Positions 8,009 through 18,225 are shown, counted from the stretch's first letter. The stretch: DNA of 64,000 bases from Pseudomonas baetica (GCF_002813455.1 NZ_PHHE01000001.1:806001-870000), one strand, 5' to 3'. The notes: generated by a model from the letters alone, not told the origin. Translations and numbers: made by a program.

Positions 8009-8902
8009 TTACAACTCGCGCACGACACGGAAACCGATCCAGTCGCCACGGGTCTTCGGATCGATGTCGTTGCGGTTACCCGAACGCGAGAATACCGGCG
8101 CTTCACCCCAGTCATTGCCGCGAATGCGCAGGGTGTCGCAGTTGGGTTCAAGCCACGCGCTGCCGTCGGTTGGCGCGCCTTTGTAGTCCGGGTGATAGCA
8201 GTCTTCGACCCACTCATAGACATTGCCGTGCATGTCGTACAGGCCAAAGGCGTTGGCCGGATAGCTGCCTGCCGGCGAGCTGAAACTGTAGCCGTCCGTC
8301 GGGCCGTAGGTGTTGGCGTGCCTGGCGATGGTGTAGCCCTTGCCCTCGTCGAACGGGAAGGGGAACGGTCCTTTGGACCCTGCACGGGCACCGTATTCAC
8401 GCTGGGCTTCGCTGAGCATGCTGTACTTCTGCCCGGTTTTTTTCGACAGCCAGGCGACGTAGTTCTTGATGTCCTGGAAGTCCATGCACACGGCCGGCTG
8501 ACGCGGGGTTTGCGGATAGCGCGGTTTGCTCGCGACGCACTCGCGACCGGGACGCGTGTCACCGTTGGCGATCACCGCACCGCTCTCGCGAATGTAGCTG
8601 TCCCACTCCCCTGCGGTGACTTGAAAGCGGCTCATGGCGAAGGGCTTGACGAAGGTCACATCGTGCATCGGTCCTTCGTCGGGTTCGCGTCCGACTTCAT
8701 CCTCCGGTGTTCCCATGGTGAAGGTGCCGGCCGGCAGCACGACCATTTCCGGGCAGTCCTTGCAGTCCTTGAACACTTTGCCAGCGGCAGGGGCGGTTGC
8801 GGCCTGGGCGGCGCTCGTCAGCAGGCCGCTCATGAGGGCGGCGAGGGCCAGTGCCTTGAGCGCTTTGGCGCCGACGGCAGGGGTCAACAGATCACGTTTC
8901 AT
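8009..8902 (-). CDS. pvdO: Pyoverdine maturation protein PvdO (formylglycine-generating-enzyme fold)
   Basis: Periplasmic protein of 297 residues needed for the last oxidation of dihydropyoverdine to the fluorescent chromophore (known for PvdO in Pseudomonas). A signal peptide covers about residues 1-34 (ending TSAAQA). The rest is an FGE-sulfatase/SUMF1 domain: VVLPAGTFTMGT at the start, NAFGLYDMHGNVYEWVEDC near residue 220 and IGFRVVREL at the end, all hallmark segments of that fold. It follows pvdN by 30 bp in the leftward pvdM-pvdN-pvdO unit. A GAG motif lies seven bases before the ATG. Confidence 0.92.
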   Translation of the reverse strand: MKRDLLTPAVGAKALKALALAALMSGLLTSAAQAATAPAAGKVFKDCKDCPEMVVLPAGTFTMGTPEDEVGREPDEGPMHDVTFVKPFAMSRFQVTAGEWDSYIRESGAVIANGDTRPGRECVASKPRYPQTPRQPAVCMDFQDIKNYVAWLSKKTGQKYSMLSEAQREYGARAGSKGPFPFPFDEGKGYTIARHANTYGPTDGYSFSSPAGSYPANAFGLYDMHGNVYEWVEDCYHPDYKGAPTDGSAWLEPNCDTLRIRGNDWGEAPVFSRSGNRNDIDPKTRGDWIGFRVVREL

Positions 8903-8932
8903 GAGTCATCTCGTTTAAAGGAAAGCGGTGCG

Positions 8933-10213
8933 TCACAGCTGCTTTTGCAGCACAGTCATGAAACGCTCGATGTCGTTTTCACTGTTCAGCAGACCCGGCG
9001 CGATACGGATCACCGGGCCGACGTCGCGCTCCACCGCATCGCATACCACGCGGTTTTGCATGAGTTGAGCAGCGACCTGATCGCAATCGCGATCCTTGAT
9101 TCGGAAGAAGGTAAAACCGGCAGACAGATCGGCGCTGCGCGGTGTCACCAGTTCAATCGAGCGGTGCTCCAGCAAGCGGTTCTTGGCGTAGGTGTTGAGT
9201 TGGTGAATACGCGACTGGACCTCGCGCTTGCCCAACATCAGATGCAGTTTGAACGCTTCATCCAGCGCCCAGCGGTGTTCGAAACTGTGATAGCCACCGG
9301 GGGTCATGATGGTCGAGAACGTGATGGCTTCGGAGAAGGTCGGGATGGTCGGGGTGACGTCCTTGAGTTCGCTGGAACGTGCGCAAATGATCCCGGTACC
9401 GCGGGGGCCGAACATCCACTTGTGGGTACCGGCGATAAAGAAGTCGCAATGCATGTCGGGGAAGTCGAGGTCATCGACACCGAAGCCGTGCACGCCATCG
9501 ACGACGTAGAGGATGCGATCCTTTTCCTCGCGCTGGCGATTGTGCCGATCCACCAGTTTGCCGATCTCGCCGATCGGCAGCTTCACGCCGCTGCCCGATT
9601 GCACCCAGGTCATGCCCAGCACACGGGTTTGGGGGCGTATGCCTTTGTCGATACTGGTCAGTATTTCGTCGACGGACACTTTTGCGCTGCTGTCGAACAA
9701 CTTCAGCTTGCGCACCTTTACGCCATCTTTCTGTTGGCGATAAGCCAAGCTGTAATTGGTTGCGTAGTGCTCGTGTTCGGTGGTGAGGATTTCCTGATCG
9801 GCGCGCACATGAATGCCGCCATAGATCATGGCCAGACCTTCGGTGGTGCTGCCGGTGAGGGCGATCTGCTCAGGCTTGGCCTTGAGGTAGCGACCGGCCC
9901 ATTCGCGCACGGCTTGCTCGCGTTTTTCGGTTTCGCCCAGATCCCAATCCATCGCGCGACCGGGATTGCGGTCGAGGGTCACGCGGTAACGTTCGATGGC
10001 TTCGCGCACCGGGCGCGGATGGGAGGTCACAAGGAAGTTGGCGAAATGCAGGTAATCCGGGTCCTGATCGAACAGCTGGCGCAGTTGTGTCCATTTGTTC
10101 CCGCCGATCGGTTGTGGATTGGCGGCGCGGGCCGGCAGGTTGACGGCAGTGCCCAGGGGCAGGCCGGCGGCAAGAATGCCGGCTTGTTTGAGAAAGGAAC
10201 GACGGTTGGTCAT
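8933..10213 (-). CDS. pvdN: PvdN, Tat-exported PLP enzyme of pyoverdine side-chain modification
   Basis: A 426-residue class V aminotransferase-fold enzyme. In Pseudomonas PvdN acts in the periplasm on the N-terminal glutamate of ferribactin/pyoverdine, giving the succinamide-type side chain. The N-terminus MTNRRSFLKQAGILAAG is a twin-arginine signal. The PLP-binding region shows HGFGVDDLD and the lysine context FIAGTHKWMFGPRGTG. The frame is open 43 codons further upstream, but the ATG at 10213 puts the Tat signal at the N-terminus and gives the family length (about 427 residues). It is the middle gene of pvdM-pvdN-pvdO; 28 bp separate it from pvdM. Confidence 0.93.
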   Translation of the reverse strand: MTNRRSFLKQAGILAAGLPLGTAVNLPARAANPQPIGGNKWTQLRQLFDQDPDYLHFANFLVTSHPRPVREAIERYRVTLDRNPGRAMDWDLGETEKREQAVREWAGRYLKAKPEQIALTGSTTEGLAMIYGGIHVRADQEILTTEHEHYATNYSLAYRQQKDGVKVRKLKLFDSSAKVSVDEILTSIDKGIRPQTRVLGMTWVQSGSGVKLPIGEIGKLVDRHNRQREEKDRILYVVDGVHGFGVDDLDFPDMHCDFFIAGTHKWMFGPRGTGIICARSSELKDVTPTIPTFSEAITFSTIMTPGGYHSFEHRWALDEAFKLHLMLGKREVQSRIHQLNTYAKNRLLEHRSIELVTPRSADLSAGFTFFRIKDRDCDQVAAQLMQNRVVCDAVERDVGPVIRIAPGLLNSENDIERFMTVLQKQL

Positions 10214-10241
10214 GAGGTCTGATCGCTTGTTCGAAGAGGTG

Positions 10242-11591
10242 TCAGCGGTTGACGACAGGCTTGGAGGATTTTTGCACCTGTTCCCAGACCCGCAAGAAGT
10301 TGCCGCCCCACAATTTGGCGATGTCGGCCTCGCTGTAGCCACGGGAGATCAACTCGGCGGTTACGTTGCGTGCTTCGCTGACGTCCTTCCAGCCATCCAG
10401 ACCGCCGCCATCGTTGAAGTCGGAACTGATGCCGACATGGTCGATGCCGATTTTCTTCACGGCGTAATCGATTGCGTCACCGAGGTCCTTGAGGTTGGCT
10501 TTCGGTTCTTCGTCGACGATTGCGTAGAGCTGGCCGGCGTACTCGCCAAAGCGTTGTTCCGGCCATACGGTGATGATCGGGTCACCGGGCATCAGCGCCA
10601 TCTCCAGGTCCTGCAGTGGCTGCAGATCAAACCTGGCACGCAAGGCGTTGAGCTTGTCCTGTGTGGTTTGGCTCAGGGGGCGCAAGTAGGTCGGGAAACC
10701 GACAATTTGCACAACGCCGCCACTGTTCTTGATCAGCTGCATTTCCTGGTCGCTGATATTGCGCGGGATATCCACCAACGCCCGTGGCGCCGAGTGGGAG
10801 GCCACGATCGGTGCGCGACTTAGTTGCGCGACCTGTTCCAGTGCCTTGGTCGACATCTGCGAGACATCGATGATCACGCCCAGATCATTGAGGCGATGCA
10901 CGGCCTGTTTGCCGATGTCCGACAGACCGCCGAGCGCATCGCGGGTGTCATTGAAAAACGGCAGTGGTCGCGAGGAGTCGGCCCAGTCGTTGTTGCCCAC
11001 GTAACTGAAACCGAACATGCGCATGCCACGTGCGGCCCACTTGTCCAGGGCGTTGAGGTCGTTGCCCAGTGGATAGGCATTGAGCATGCTCATGAAAATC
11101 GCAAACTTGCCTTCGCCATGCAGGCGGCGGAAATCGTCCGGGGTGTAGGCGATGGCGACCTGATTAGGGAAGTCGCGCACCAGAGTGCTGATGATCTTGT
11201 AGCGGGTTTCCTGCTCGAAGCGTGCCTCTTCGACAAACCCGGCGGTCGGACGGTGTGGGGCGTTGGCGCCGTTCCAGATTTCCGGCCAGCCGAAGATCGT
11301 CAGGGCGGCACCGGACAAGCGCCCGCGGGCGGTTTTCACCAGATCGAACTGGCCGCTGCCATCCTTGTCGGCTTCGTTGCCGGCTGTGCCGAAATCCAGC
11401 GGCACGGTGATGTGGCTATCGAAGGAAATGATGCGGTCCTGCAACTCATCGGCTTGCTGCATGACTTTGACCGGGTAGCCGGGATTGTCCTTGAACCAGT
11501 GTTCCCAAATCGCAAAACCTGCGGCTGCACTGATCGCCAGGGCCAGCGGCAGGCCGATGTAAAAAGCCTTTTTTGAACGTGGTTTTGTCAT
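10242..11591 (-). CDS. pvdM: PvdM, periplasmic renal-dipeptidase-like pyoverdine maturation protein
   Basis: A 449-residue protein of the M19 (renal dipeptidase) family. In Pseudomonas PvdM is a periplasmic factor needed for PvdP-dependent chromophore formation; a peptidase activity is not established. An N-terminal hydrophobic anchor or signal covers about residues 11-30 (GLPLALAISAAAGFAIW). The metal-site region begins FDSHITVPLDF, and HVGISSDFNDGGGLDG lies near the end. The long upstream extension of the frame is the pvdM/pvdP intergenic region. The ATG at 11591 has GAG six bases before it and gives the usual length. An iron-starvation promoter lies at 11654-11677. Confidence 0.92.
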   Translation of the reverse strand: MTKPRSKKAFYIGLPLALAISAAAGFAIWEHWFKDNPGYPVKVMQQADELQDRIISFDSHITVPLDFGTAGNEADKDGSGQFDLVKTARGRLSGAALTIFGWPEIWNGANAPHRPTAGFVEEARFEQETRYKIISTLVRDFPNQVAIAYTPDDFRRLHGEGKFAIFMSMLNAYPLGNDLNALDKWAARGMRMFGFSYVGNNDWADSSRPLPFFNDTRDALGGLSDIGKQAVHRLNDLGVIIDVSQMSTKALEQVAQLSRAPIVASHSAPRALVDIPRNISDQEMQLIKNSGGVVQIVGFPTYLRPLSQTTQDKLNALRARFDLQPLQDLEMALMPGDPIITVWPEQRFGEYAGQLYAIVDEEPKANLKDLGDAIDYAVKKIGIDHVGISSDFNDGGGLDGWKDVSEARNVTAELISRGYSEADIAKLWGGNFLRVWEQVQKSSKPVVNR

Positions 11592-11653
11592 TGCCATCTC
11601 AGTCAGGTTCGCCGTCGAGGTGCAGGCGCAAGGGCCTTCGCTATCTGGGTGGA

Positions 11654-11677
11654 ACGACTGGGCTGCCGGGTAATTTA
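11654..11677 (-). promoter_or_regulatory. Iron-starvation box of the pvdMNO unit
   Basis: Minus strand: CCTAAAT (TAAAT at 11677-11673), 16 bp beginning TACCC, CGT (11656-11654). The layout matches PvdS promoters and points toward pvdM. Confidence 0.88.
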
Positions 11678-11744
11678 GGTCTGGCTGAAAAGAACGGCGC
11701 GCGATGCAGGAACTGCCCAAGGCTGCGATCTTTTCAGGGCGCCA

Positions 11745-11768
11745 TAAATTTACCTTCGCAACAAACGT
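11745..11768 (+). promoter_or_regulatory. Iron-starvation box of pvdP
   Basis: Plus strand: TAAAT (11745-11749), 16 bp, CGT (11766-11768), 46 bp before the pvdP start and back to back with the pvdM box. Confidence 0.88.
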
Positions 11769-11813
11769 TCTAGCTTGGATAAAGCCTGCTTCATGGCTGA
11801 CACAGGTAGGGCA

Positions 11814-13442
11814 ATGACGATTTCTCGACGATGGTTCATGGCGGGCCTGGCACTGACCGGCGCCGCTGTGCCTGCAGCGTATTTTGGGCATCGTGAATGG
11901 ACGAGGCCGGATCCGACGATCACCCCGGGTGAGGCGTCGTTCGACGTCGCGGATGTCGCCGGACAACGCCTGGCGGATGCGCTGCGCGGTGTCTGGCAGA
12001 TTCGTTTCGAGGGTCATGACGCCGGTATCGCGGGTTTGCCCAAAGAAGGTCTGGAAGTGTTTCTCGATGTTGCCCACAAAGGGCGCGGCGTCATCGGCTT
12101 TCTCGACACGGCCGAGCGCTTGCGTTCGTCTCAGGCGCCGCGCTATCGAATTCTCGCGGACCTCGCCGATGTCAAAGCTTCGCAGTTGAGTTGGCGTCTG
12201 GTCAGCATGTCGGCGGCCGACGGTGCGCCGGACTACGAATTCAGCATGGTGCTGGATGAGGTCTGGGGCGGTTTCGGCAACGCCGGCAGCGGCAGCCTCA
12301 GCGGGCGCGTCCTCAACCTCGATCGACCGTTGATGCTACCGGCGCAGGACAATCGTTTTATCGCTGTCAAACGAGTGTTCCCCGAGGCGCGTGAACGCGC
12401 AGGGTTGAACCCGACGTTGCTGGCCTGGCTGATTTCTCCCGAGCACCGTCTGTTCCATCAGCTCTGGCACGCCAGTCGTGACAAGTGGCACACCTTGAGC
12501 GAGGAAAAACGCGGCGCCCTGCGCGGTATCGGCTGGCAGCCCGGCCCGCGTGACAAGGAGCGCGACGCCCGCGGCCCGCGCAAGGATCGCAATGGCTCGG
12601 GTATCGATTTCTTTTTCATGCACCGGCACATGCTGGGCACGGCGCGTTCGATGCAGGATCTGCCGTCGTGGCAGCATTTTCCGCTGCCGCAGCCGGAACT
12701 GATCCGCGATCGCCAGGGTTTTGCCGATTACTTCGACAATCACGACGGCACTTCACTGCCGCCGACCTGGCTGGCCGAGGACGATGACGAATACTCGCAA
12801 TGGGTCAGCGACATCAAGACGGCCGAAACTTATCACAGTAATTTCCTGGTGTGGGAATCGCGCTACCGTGACCCGCGCTACCTGGCCAAGTTAACTCTGG
12901 GGCAGTTTGGTTCGGAGGTCGAGCTGGGGCTTCACGACTGGTTGCACATGCGCTGGGCGTCTGTGCCGCGCGATCCCTCCAACGGCCAGCCGGTACCGTT
13001 TGCGCGTGATCCGGCCGATTTTTCCGCGCGTTGGTACGCTGCTGAAAACGATTTCCTTGGTGATCCTTTCTCTTCTCATGTGAGCCCGGTGTTCTGGGCG
13101 TTCCATGGCTGGATCGATGATCGTCTGGAAGACTGGTTCCGCGCGCACGAACGCTTCCATCCGGGCGAAGTCAGTCGCTTGCAGGTCAATGGTGTGCCGT
13201 GGTTTGCACCGGGGCGCTGGGTTGAGGTCGCCGACCCGTGGCTCGGGCCGAGCACCCATGGTTGCAGCACGGTGCCGGGCCTGCAACCAGGCAAGTCAGT
13301 GGAGATGGATCCGGAAACCATGAAACTGGCACTGCGCATCACCTTCAGTGACGACGAGAAGGTGTTGGCGTCGTTGTTTCGCAAGGTGCCGCAGCGCCCT
13401 TGGTATGCGCGTCATCTGAAACCCAAACAGAATTCGGCCTGA
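11814..13442 (+). CDS. pvdP: PvdP tyrosinase of pyoverdine chromophore formation
   Basis: A Tat-exported periplasmic copper tyrosinase of 542 residues that oxidises ferribactin to dihydropyoverdine. The N-terminus MTISRRWFMAGLALTG is a twin-arginine signal. Histidine-rich segments that fit a di-copper centre are visible: FFFMHRHMLG near 266, GLHDWLHMRW near 370, and FSSHVSPVFWAFHGW near 420. The ATG at 11814 is preferred over one 13 codons upstream because it opens the Tat signal, has GTAGGG upstream and gives the length of known PvdP (about 544). It is divergent from pvdMNO, sharing an intergenic region with two opposed iron-starvation promoters. Confidence 0.92.
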   Translation: MTISRRWFMAGLALTGAAVPAAYFGHREWTRPDPTITPGEASFDVADVAGQRLADALRGVWQIRFEGHDAGIAGLPKEGLEVFLDVAHKGRGVIGFLDTAERLRSSQAPRYRILADLADVKASQLSWRLVSMSAADGAPDYEFSMVLDEVWGGFGNAGSGSLSGRVLNLDRPLMLPAQDNRFIAVKRVFPEARERAGLNPTLLAWLISPEHRLFHQLWHASRDKWHTLSEEKRGALRGIGWQPGPRDKERDARGPRKDRNGSGIDFFFMHRHMLGTARSMQDLPSWQHFPLPQPELIRDRQGFADYFDNHDGTSLPPTWLAEDDDEYSQWVSDIKTAETYHSNFLVWESRYRDPRYLAKLTLGQFGSEVELGLHDWLHMRWASVPRDPSNGQPVPFARDPADFSARWYAAENDFLGDPFSSHVSPVFWAFHGWIDDRLEDWFRAHERFHPGEVSRLQVNGVPWFAPGRWVEVADPWLGPSTHGCSTVPGLQPGKSVEMDPETMKLALRITFSDDEKVLASLFRKVPQRPWYARHLKPKQNSA

Positions 13443-13459
13443 AACCGCGCCATCGTTCT

Positions 13460-13552
13460 TGGCGAGCAGGCTCGCTCCCGCAGGTTTTTGTGCTGACCCG
13501 TAATTAGCGGCAGCACCCCTGAACACTATGGGAGCGAGCTTGCTCGCGAAGG
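13460..13552. repeat. REPIN
   Basis: GGCGAGCAGGCTCGCTCCCG (13461 on) and GGGAGCGAGCTTGCTCGCGA (13530 on) are inverted REP units about 48 bp apart, between the convergent ends of pvdP and opmQ. Confidence 0.85.
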
Positions 13553-13571
13553 GGGTTGACCGGCAGAGAAC

Positions 13572-14966
13572 CTACAGCGCCTGCCACCCACCCCCAAGCG
13601 CCTTGTACAACGCAATGCTTGCCTGCATTCGCGACAATCTCAACTGCACATTCAAGTCCTGCGCGGCGTACAGCGTGCGTTGGGTTTCCAGCACCGTCAG
13701 CCAGTCTTCGGCGCCGGCCTGATAGCGACTCTGAGCAATGTTGAAGGCGGTTTGCGCCTGCCCCAGTTCCTCGCTTTGCCATTGCCGTTGCTCGTCGAGA
13801 CCGCGAATGCTGTTCAAGGCTTTTTCGACATCGGCGAAGCCGTTGATGATCGCTCCGCGATAGTTTTGCAGCAGTTCTTCCTGGCGGGCTCTGGCCTTGT
13901 CACGCTCAGCGCCGAGGCGACCGTTATTGAAGACCGGCCCGATCAATCCGGCCGTCAGGTTGTAGAACGGGCTGCGCAGGATGTCGCGGAACTGGTCGGA
14001 TCCCGAGCCGAAATCGGCACTAAGCTTGACAGTGGGCAGCATGGCGGCGCGGGCGACTTTGACGTCGGCTTGGGCGGCGGCCAGCTGCGCTTCGGCGCGG
14101 GCGATGTCCGGGCGTCGATTGAGCAGATCGCTTGGCACACCGGCGGCGATTCCCGGCCATTGCAATTGATCGAACGATTCCCGGTTCAGTGCAAGTTCCT
14201 GAACGGGTCGACCGAGCAGCGCCGCGAGGCTGATCGAAGCGTCTCGTGCTTGTTGCTGCACCCGCGGTAATTGTCGTTGCTGGGCGGCCACCAGACTTTT
14301 CTGCTGAGCCAGTTCCAGGGCGGTGGCCGAGCCTGAGTCAAAGCGCGTTTGCACCAGTTTCAGCACGCTTTGCGCGTTGGCCAGATTGAGTTCTGCAATG
14401 CGGCTCTGCTCGCGCAGCGACAAGGTTTGCGCATAGGTGTCGGCGACACTGCCGAACAGGGTCAGCTCCACCGTGGCGCGGTCGAACTCGCTGGCCTGCA
14501 AGGCAAATTGCGCACTGTCGCGCGACGCCTGTTTGCCACCCCAAAAGTCGATTTCGTAACTGGCATTCAGATTGGCGTCGAAATAATCCACAGCCTTGTT
14601 ACTGCTGTCGGCGTCCAGTTGACTGTAGCCGTTGCCGCGTAACAGTTTCTGCCGATTGGCATTGAGCGAGGCCTGCACCTCAGGCAATTGAGAACCGCCG
14701 GCGATCACAGTGCCGGCCTGGGCCTGGCGTACCCGGGCCACGGCGGCGGCGAGGTCGAAACTGCCGGCGCGCGCTTGTTCGATCAGACGATCAAGCTCTG
14801 GGCTGCCAAACTGCGTCCACCATTGCGGGTTGTTGCGAGCACTGCTGGCAGTATGCGCTGACTGCCACGCGGCAGGAGGTTGCAAGCCACTGTCCGGACG
14901 CTGGAGGGGACTGCCGCAGGCGCTGAGGATCAGGCAAACGGTCAACAAACTGAGGCGCGGTTTCAT
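13572..14966 (-). CDS. opmQ: OpmQ outer-membrane lipoprotein of the PvdRT-OpmQ efflux pump
   Basis: A 464-residue outer-membrane factor of the NodT/TolC type. With PvdR and PvdT it exports mature and recycled pyoverdine from the periplasm. The signal peptide ends in the lipobox LSACG, so the Cys near residue 17 should be acylated. Two TolC-type repeats are seen, each with a helical hairpin (RIAELNLANAQSVLKLVQTR and the equivalent near the end). The frame is open further upstream, but the ATG at 14966 opens the lipoprotein signal. It starts seven bases after the pvdT stop in the pvdR-pvdT-opmQ operon. Confidence 0.92.
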   Translation of the reverse strand: MKPRLSLLTVCLILSACGSPLQRPDSGLQPPAAWQSAHTASSARNNPQWWTQFGSPELDRLIEQARAGSFDLAAAVARVRQAQAGTVIAGGSQLPEVQASLNANRQKLLRGNGYSQLDADSSNKAVDYFDANLNASYEIDFWGGKQASRDSAQFALQASEFDRATVELTLFGSVADTYAQTLSLREQSRIAELNLANAQSVLKLVQTRFDSGSATALELAQQKSLVAAQQRQLPRVQQQARDASISLAALLGRPVQELALNRESFDQLQWPGIAAGVPSDLLNRRPDIARAEAQLAAAQADVKVARAAMLPTVKLSADFGSGSDQFRDILRSPFYNLTAGLIGPVFNNGRLGAERDKARARQEELLQNYRGAIINGFADVEKALNSIRGLDEQRQWQSEELGQAQTAFNIAQSRYQAGAEDWLTVLETQRTLYAAQDLNVQLRLSRMQASIALYKALGGGWQAL

Positions 14967-14973
14967 AGATCGA

Positions 14974-16947
14974 TCATTCACTGGTAAGGGCCGTGACCGG
15001 GTCGAGCCGGGCAGCTTTGCGGGCCGGCATGAAGCCGAAGACAACACCGGTGACCTGCGCGCAGCCAAAAGCGCCGAGCACCGCCAGTAACGAGAAGGCG
15101 ACCGCGACGTCGCTGAGGATCAGCACGCCGCCGACGAGTAACGCCAAGGCAATCCCGGCGATCCCGCCGACCACCGAGAGCATCACCGCTTCGGTGAGGA
15201 ACTGGCGCAGGATGTCGCGCTGACGCGCACCGGTGGCCATGCGAATACCGATCTCGCGGGTGCGTTCACGCACGGTCATCAGCATGATGTTCATCACGCC
15301 GATACCGCCGACCAGCAACGAAATCGCGGCAATCGAACCGAGCATCAGCGACAGGGTGTTTTGCGTGCGCGCTTCGGCCTGGATCATCGCGGCGTTGTTG
15401 GTCAGCTCGAAATCTTTCTTGCCGTTGTGCAGGCGCAGCATCATCCGCTCGATGTCCTGCTCGGTTTCCTTGACCCTGCGCGCATCGGCGGCGGCGATGG
15501 CGACGTACTCCGGGTTATAGGTGCCAAACAGGCGCGTGCTGGCGGCGGAGTAGGGGATGGCAATGCGGTCGTCGCTGTCGGAATCGCCAGAGCTGGAACC
15601 CTTTTCCGCGAGAACCCCGACCACTTGAAAGGGCACGTTTTCAATCAGAATGTACTGCCCGATAGGGTTGGCGACATCCTTGAGCAACTTGCTTCTGACT
15701 TTGTGTCCGATGACGGCTACCGCAGCGCCACTGGCTTCGTCGGCAGCGGTGAAGTAAGTGCCTTCAACCACTGGCCAATTGAAAATTTTCGGGAAATTGG
15801 TGTCATTGCCGCCGACGTAACTGTTGTGGTCGAGATTGCCGAAACGCACCACGGCTTCGGCGCCGTTGACGGGCATGATCTGCTTGATCAGCGGCAGGGT
15901 GGCGAGCACGGCGAGGTCGTCGAGGGTGATGATGCCCTGCGGTGCGCGCGGGTGCGGAGGCACGCCGCCCAGATAAATGATGTTGGAGCCGAACGCGCCC
16001 ATTTGCGCCATGACCTGACGCTTGCTGCCTTCGCCGACCGCCAGCATCACCACCACCGAGGCCACGCCGATGATGATGCCGAGCAGGGTCAGCGCGGTGC
16101 GGAAGCGATTGATCCACATCACTCGCCACGCCGCGTGCAAGGCGTCGACCAGCTCGCCTTTCCAGGCGCCGGTGGCTTCGGCACCCTCGGCCAGACGCTT
16201 GCGCAGATCGACCGCTTGCAGAGCGCCGGGGTTGGCGCTGGTCTGGGCCTGGGGATTGTCCTTTGCGCTGTCGCTGATGATCAGGCCGTCGCGGATTTCG
16301 ATGATGCGTTTGGCTCGAGCCGCCACTTCGCGATCGTGGGTGATGAGGATCACCACATGGCCCTGGCTCGCCAGCTCGTCGAGCAGCGCCATGACTTCTT
16401 TGCCGCTGTGGCTGTCGAGGGCACCGGTCGGTTCGTCGGCCAGAATGATGTGGCCGCCGTTCATCAAGGCGCGGGCAATCGACACCCGTTGTTGCTGACC
16501 GCCGGAGAGTTGATGGGGGCGGTTGCCGGTGCGTGAGGCGAGACCGAGACGGTCGAGCAGGGCGGCGGCGCGGGCATGGCGCTCGGCGGCGGGCGTGCCG
16601 GCATAGATTGCCGGCATTTCGACGTTTTCCTGGGCCGAGCCGGACGGAATCAGGTGGTAACCCTGAAACACAAAACCGAAGGCTTCGCGGCGCAGCCACG
16701 CCAGTTCATCGCTGTCGAGGCCGGCGACGTTTTCCCCGGCGAAACGGTATTCACCGGACGTCGGTCGGTCGAGGCAACCGAGGATGTTCATCAGCGTCGA
16801 TTTGCCGGAACCGGAGGCACCGACAATCGCCACGAATTCGCCGGCGTGGATCGACAGGTCGATGCCGCGCAATACATGAACTTCAGGCGCGTCGCCGCCG
16901 CCATAGGATTTGCGGATGTCCTGCAGGTCGATCAGGGGCGTTTGCAT
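14974..16947 (-). CDS. pvdT: PvdT, MacB-type ABC transporter of pyoverdine efflux
   Basis: A 657-residue inner-membrane protein with an N-terminal ATPase and a C-terminal MacB/FtsX permease, as in the macrolide exporter MacB. It powers tripartite efflux of pyoverdine with PvdR and OpmQ. Walker A is GASGSGKST (near 43-51), the signature [15 protein letters not shown] (near 147), Walker [14 protein letters not shown]. One transmembrane helix near 280, a large periplasmic MacB domain and three C-terminal helices follow (from about 530). Its ATG directly follows the pvdR stop (TAAATG), pointing to coupled translation. Confidence 0.94.
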   Translation of the reverse strand: MQTPLIDLQDIRKSYGGGDAPEVHVLRGIDLSIHAGEFVAIVGASGSGKSTLMNILGCLDRPTSGEYRFAGENVAGLDSDELAWLRREAFGFVFQGYHLIPSGSAQENVEMPAIYAGTPAAERHARAAALLDRLGLASRTGNRPHQLSGGQQQRVSIARALMNGGHIILADEPTGALDSHSGKEVMALLDELASQGHVVILITHDREVAARAKRIIEIRDGLIISDSAKDNPQAQTSANPGALQAVDLRKRLAEGAEATGAWKGELVDALHAAWRVMWINRFRTALTLLGIIIGVASVVVMLAVGEGSKRQVMAQMGAFGSNIIYLGGVPPHPRAPQGIITLDDLAVLATLPLIKQIMPVNGAEAVVRFGNLDHNSYVGGNDTNFPKIFNWPVVEGTYFTAADEASGAAVAVIGHKVRSKLLKDVANPIGQYILIENVPFQVVGVLAEKGSSSGDSDSDDRIAIPYSAASTRLFGTYNPEYVAIAAADARRVKETEQDIERMMLRLHNGKKDFELTNNAAMIQAEARTQNTLSLMLGSIAAISLLVGGIGVMNIMLMTVRERTREIGIRMATGARQRDILRQFLTEAVMLSVVGGIAGIALALLVGGVLILSDVAVAFSLLAVLGAFGCAQVTGVVFGFMPARKAARLDPVTALTSE

Positions 16948-18117
16948 TTAACCCCCGTTGCCGTCAGCCGGGCCGATCAGCAGGTGATCACCCTCACTCA
17001 GGCCATCGAGAATCTGCACCTTGAGGCGGTCACTGATACCCGTATGCACCTCGCGAGACTCGATCTTGCCATTGGCGGCAACCACCTGCGCGGTCTGCAG
17101 GTCGGCTTTGTCGCTGCCTTGCAGGGCCGCCACCGGGGCGGTGAGGACATCCTTGGCCTGATTGGCGACGAAGAACACCTGGGTGGTCATCTCCGCCATC
17201 AGTGCGTTGTCGCCGTTATCGACGTCGAGCAAAACCGTGTAAAGCACGACGCGGGCGCTACCGCTTTTGCTGCTGGCCGGGCTGCCGCCGCCCTGGCTGG
17301 TCTGATCGAGCGGCTTTGGCGGCACCGGCAGGATTTGCCGCACCGTGCTGCTCCAGCGCCGGTTGCCGCCGCTGAGGGTAGTGAAATAAGCGGTCATGCC
17401 CGGTTTGACATGGCCGATATCCGCCTCGGAAACCTCGGCCCAAACGGTCATCGGCGACAGCTTGGCGATGCGCAGAATCAACGGTGTCTGCTGTTGTGCG
17501 TTGAGGGTCTGGCCTTCGCGGGCATCGAGGGCGACCACGGTGCCGGCCATGGGCGCATAGATCCGCGTGTAACCGAGCTCGGCCTGATCGCTGCGCAGGC
17601 TGGCTTCGGCCTGACGGATCTGCGCCTGGAACATGTCGATGCGTGCTTGCGTGGCTTTCAGTTCGGCGCGAGCGGTCTGTACGTCTTCTTCACGGGTTGC
17701 GCCACCGGCGGCGAGGTTTTGCTGGCGCTGATATTTCTGTTGCGCCAGTTCATGTTGGGCGCGTTGTTCCTGCAATTGCGCCTTGAGGTTCTCGATCGAG
17801 AAGCGGCCGGCGTCGAGCTTGGCCTTTTGCGTCGATGGATCGATTTCTACCAGCAATTGGCCTTCCTTGACCACATCGCCGACTTCGACATGGATTTTCT
17901 GAATCTGGCCGGAGGCCTGCGCACCGACATCGACGTAACGGCGTGGTTGTAACGTGCCGAGTGCGGTGACGCTGCTTTCGATATCGCCACGGCTCACTTG
18001 CACGGTGGCGAACTTATCCCGGCCCGGCGGCATCATTTGCCATGCGGCAAAGCCAACAACGGGGATCAGACAGAGGACTACGAGCAGGGCGCGTCGGGCG
18101 GGGCGGGGACGTTTCAT
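16948..18117 (-). CDS. pvdR: PvdR, periplasmic adaptor of the pyoverdine efflux pump
   Basis: A 389-residue membrane fusion (HlyD/MacA-type) protein linking PvdT to OpmQ. An N-terminal membrane anchor covers about residues 8-25 (ALLVVLCLIPVVGFAAW). It is followed by the lipoyl half-motif (DVGAQASGQIQKIHVEVGD), a long alpha-hairpin (about 95-170) rich in Gln/Ala, the second lipoyl half (GTVVALDAREGQTL) and beta-barrel domains. The ATG at 18117 is preferred over one 15 codons upstream: it has GGAA six bases before it and gives the family length. The gene heads pvdR-pvdT-opmQ behind an iron-starvation promoter. Confidence 0.94.
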   Translation of the reverse strand: MKRPRPARRALLVVLCLIPVVGFAAWQMMPPGRDKFATVQVSRGDIESSVTALGTLQPRRYVDVGAQASGQIQKIHVEVGDVVKEGQLLVEIDPSTQKAKLDAGRFSIENLKAQLQEQRAQHELAQQKYQRQQNLAAGGATREEDVQTARAELKATQARIDMFQAQIRQAEASLRSDQAELGYTRIYAPMAGTVVALDAREGQTLNAQQQTPLILRIAKLSPMTVWAEVSEADIGHVKPGMTAYFTTLSGGNRRWSSTVRQILPVPPKPLDQTSQGGGSPASSKSGSARVVLYTVLLDVDNGDNALMAEMTTQVFFVANQAKDVLTAPVAALQGSDKADLQTAQVVAANGKIESREVHTGISDRLKVQILDGLSEGDHLLIGPADGNGG

Positions 18118-18225
18118 GCAGGGTTCCGGCCAGTGGAAATCGGCCCGTCGTTCGGCTGGCACACAGTTTCGGGCAGCACTGAACGCTGTCGCAAGGTGCG
18201 ACAGACACGGGGAGCTGTCCTGTAA

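Noticed and set aside
8192..10222. 676-codon plus-strand frame opposite pvdO/pvdN
   Set aside because: It is the mirror of two well-supported genes in GC-rich DNA. Its translation shows low-complexity Gly/Val/Ala and no domain.
13460..13552. REPINs as simple rho-independent terminators
   Set aside because: They are inverted REP pairs repeated at many places in the window and lack T runs in most cases, so they are reported as repeats.
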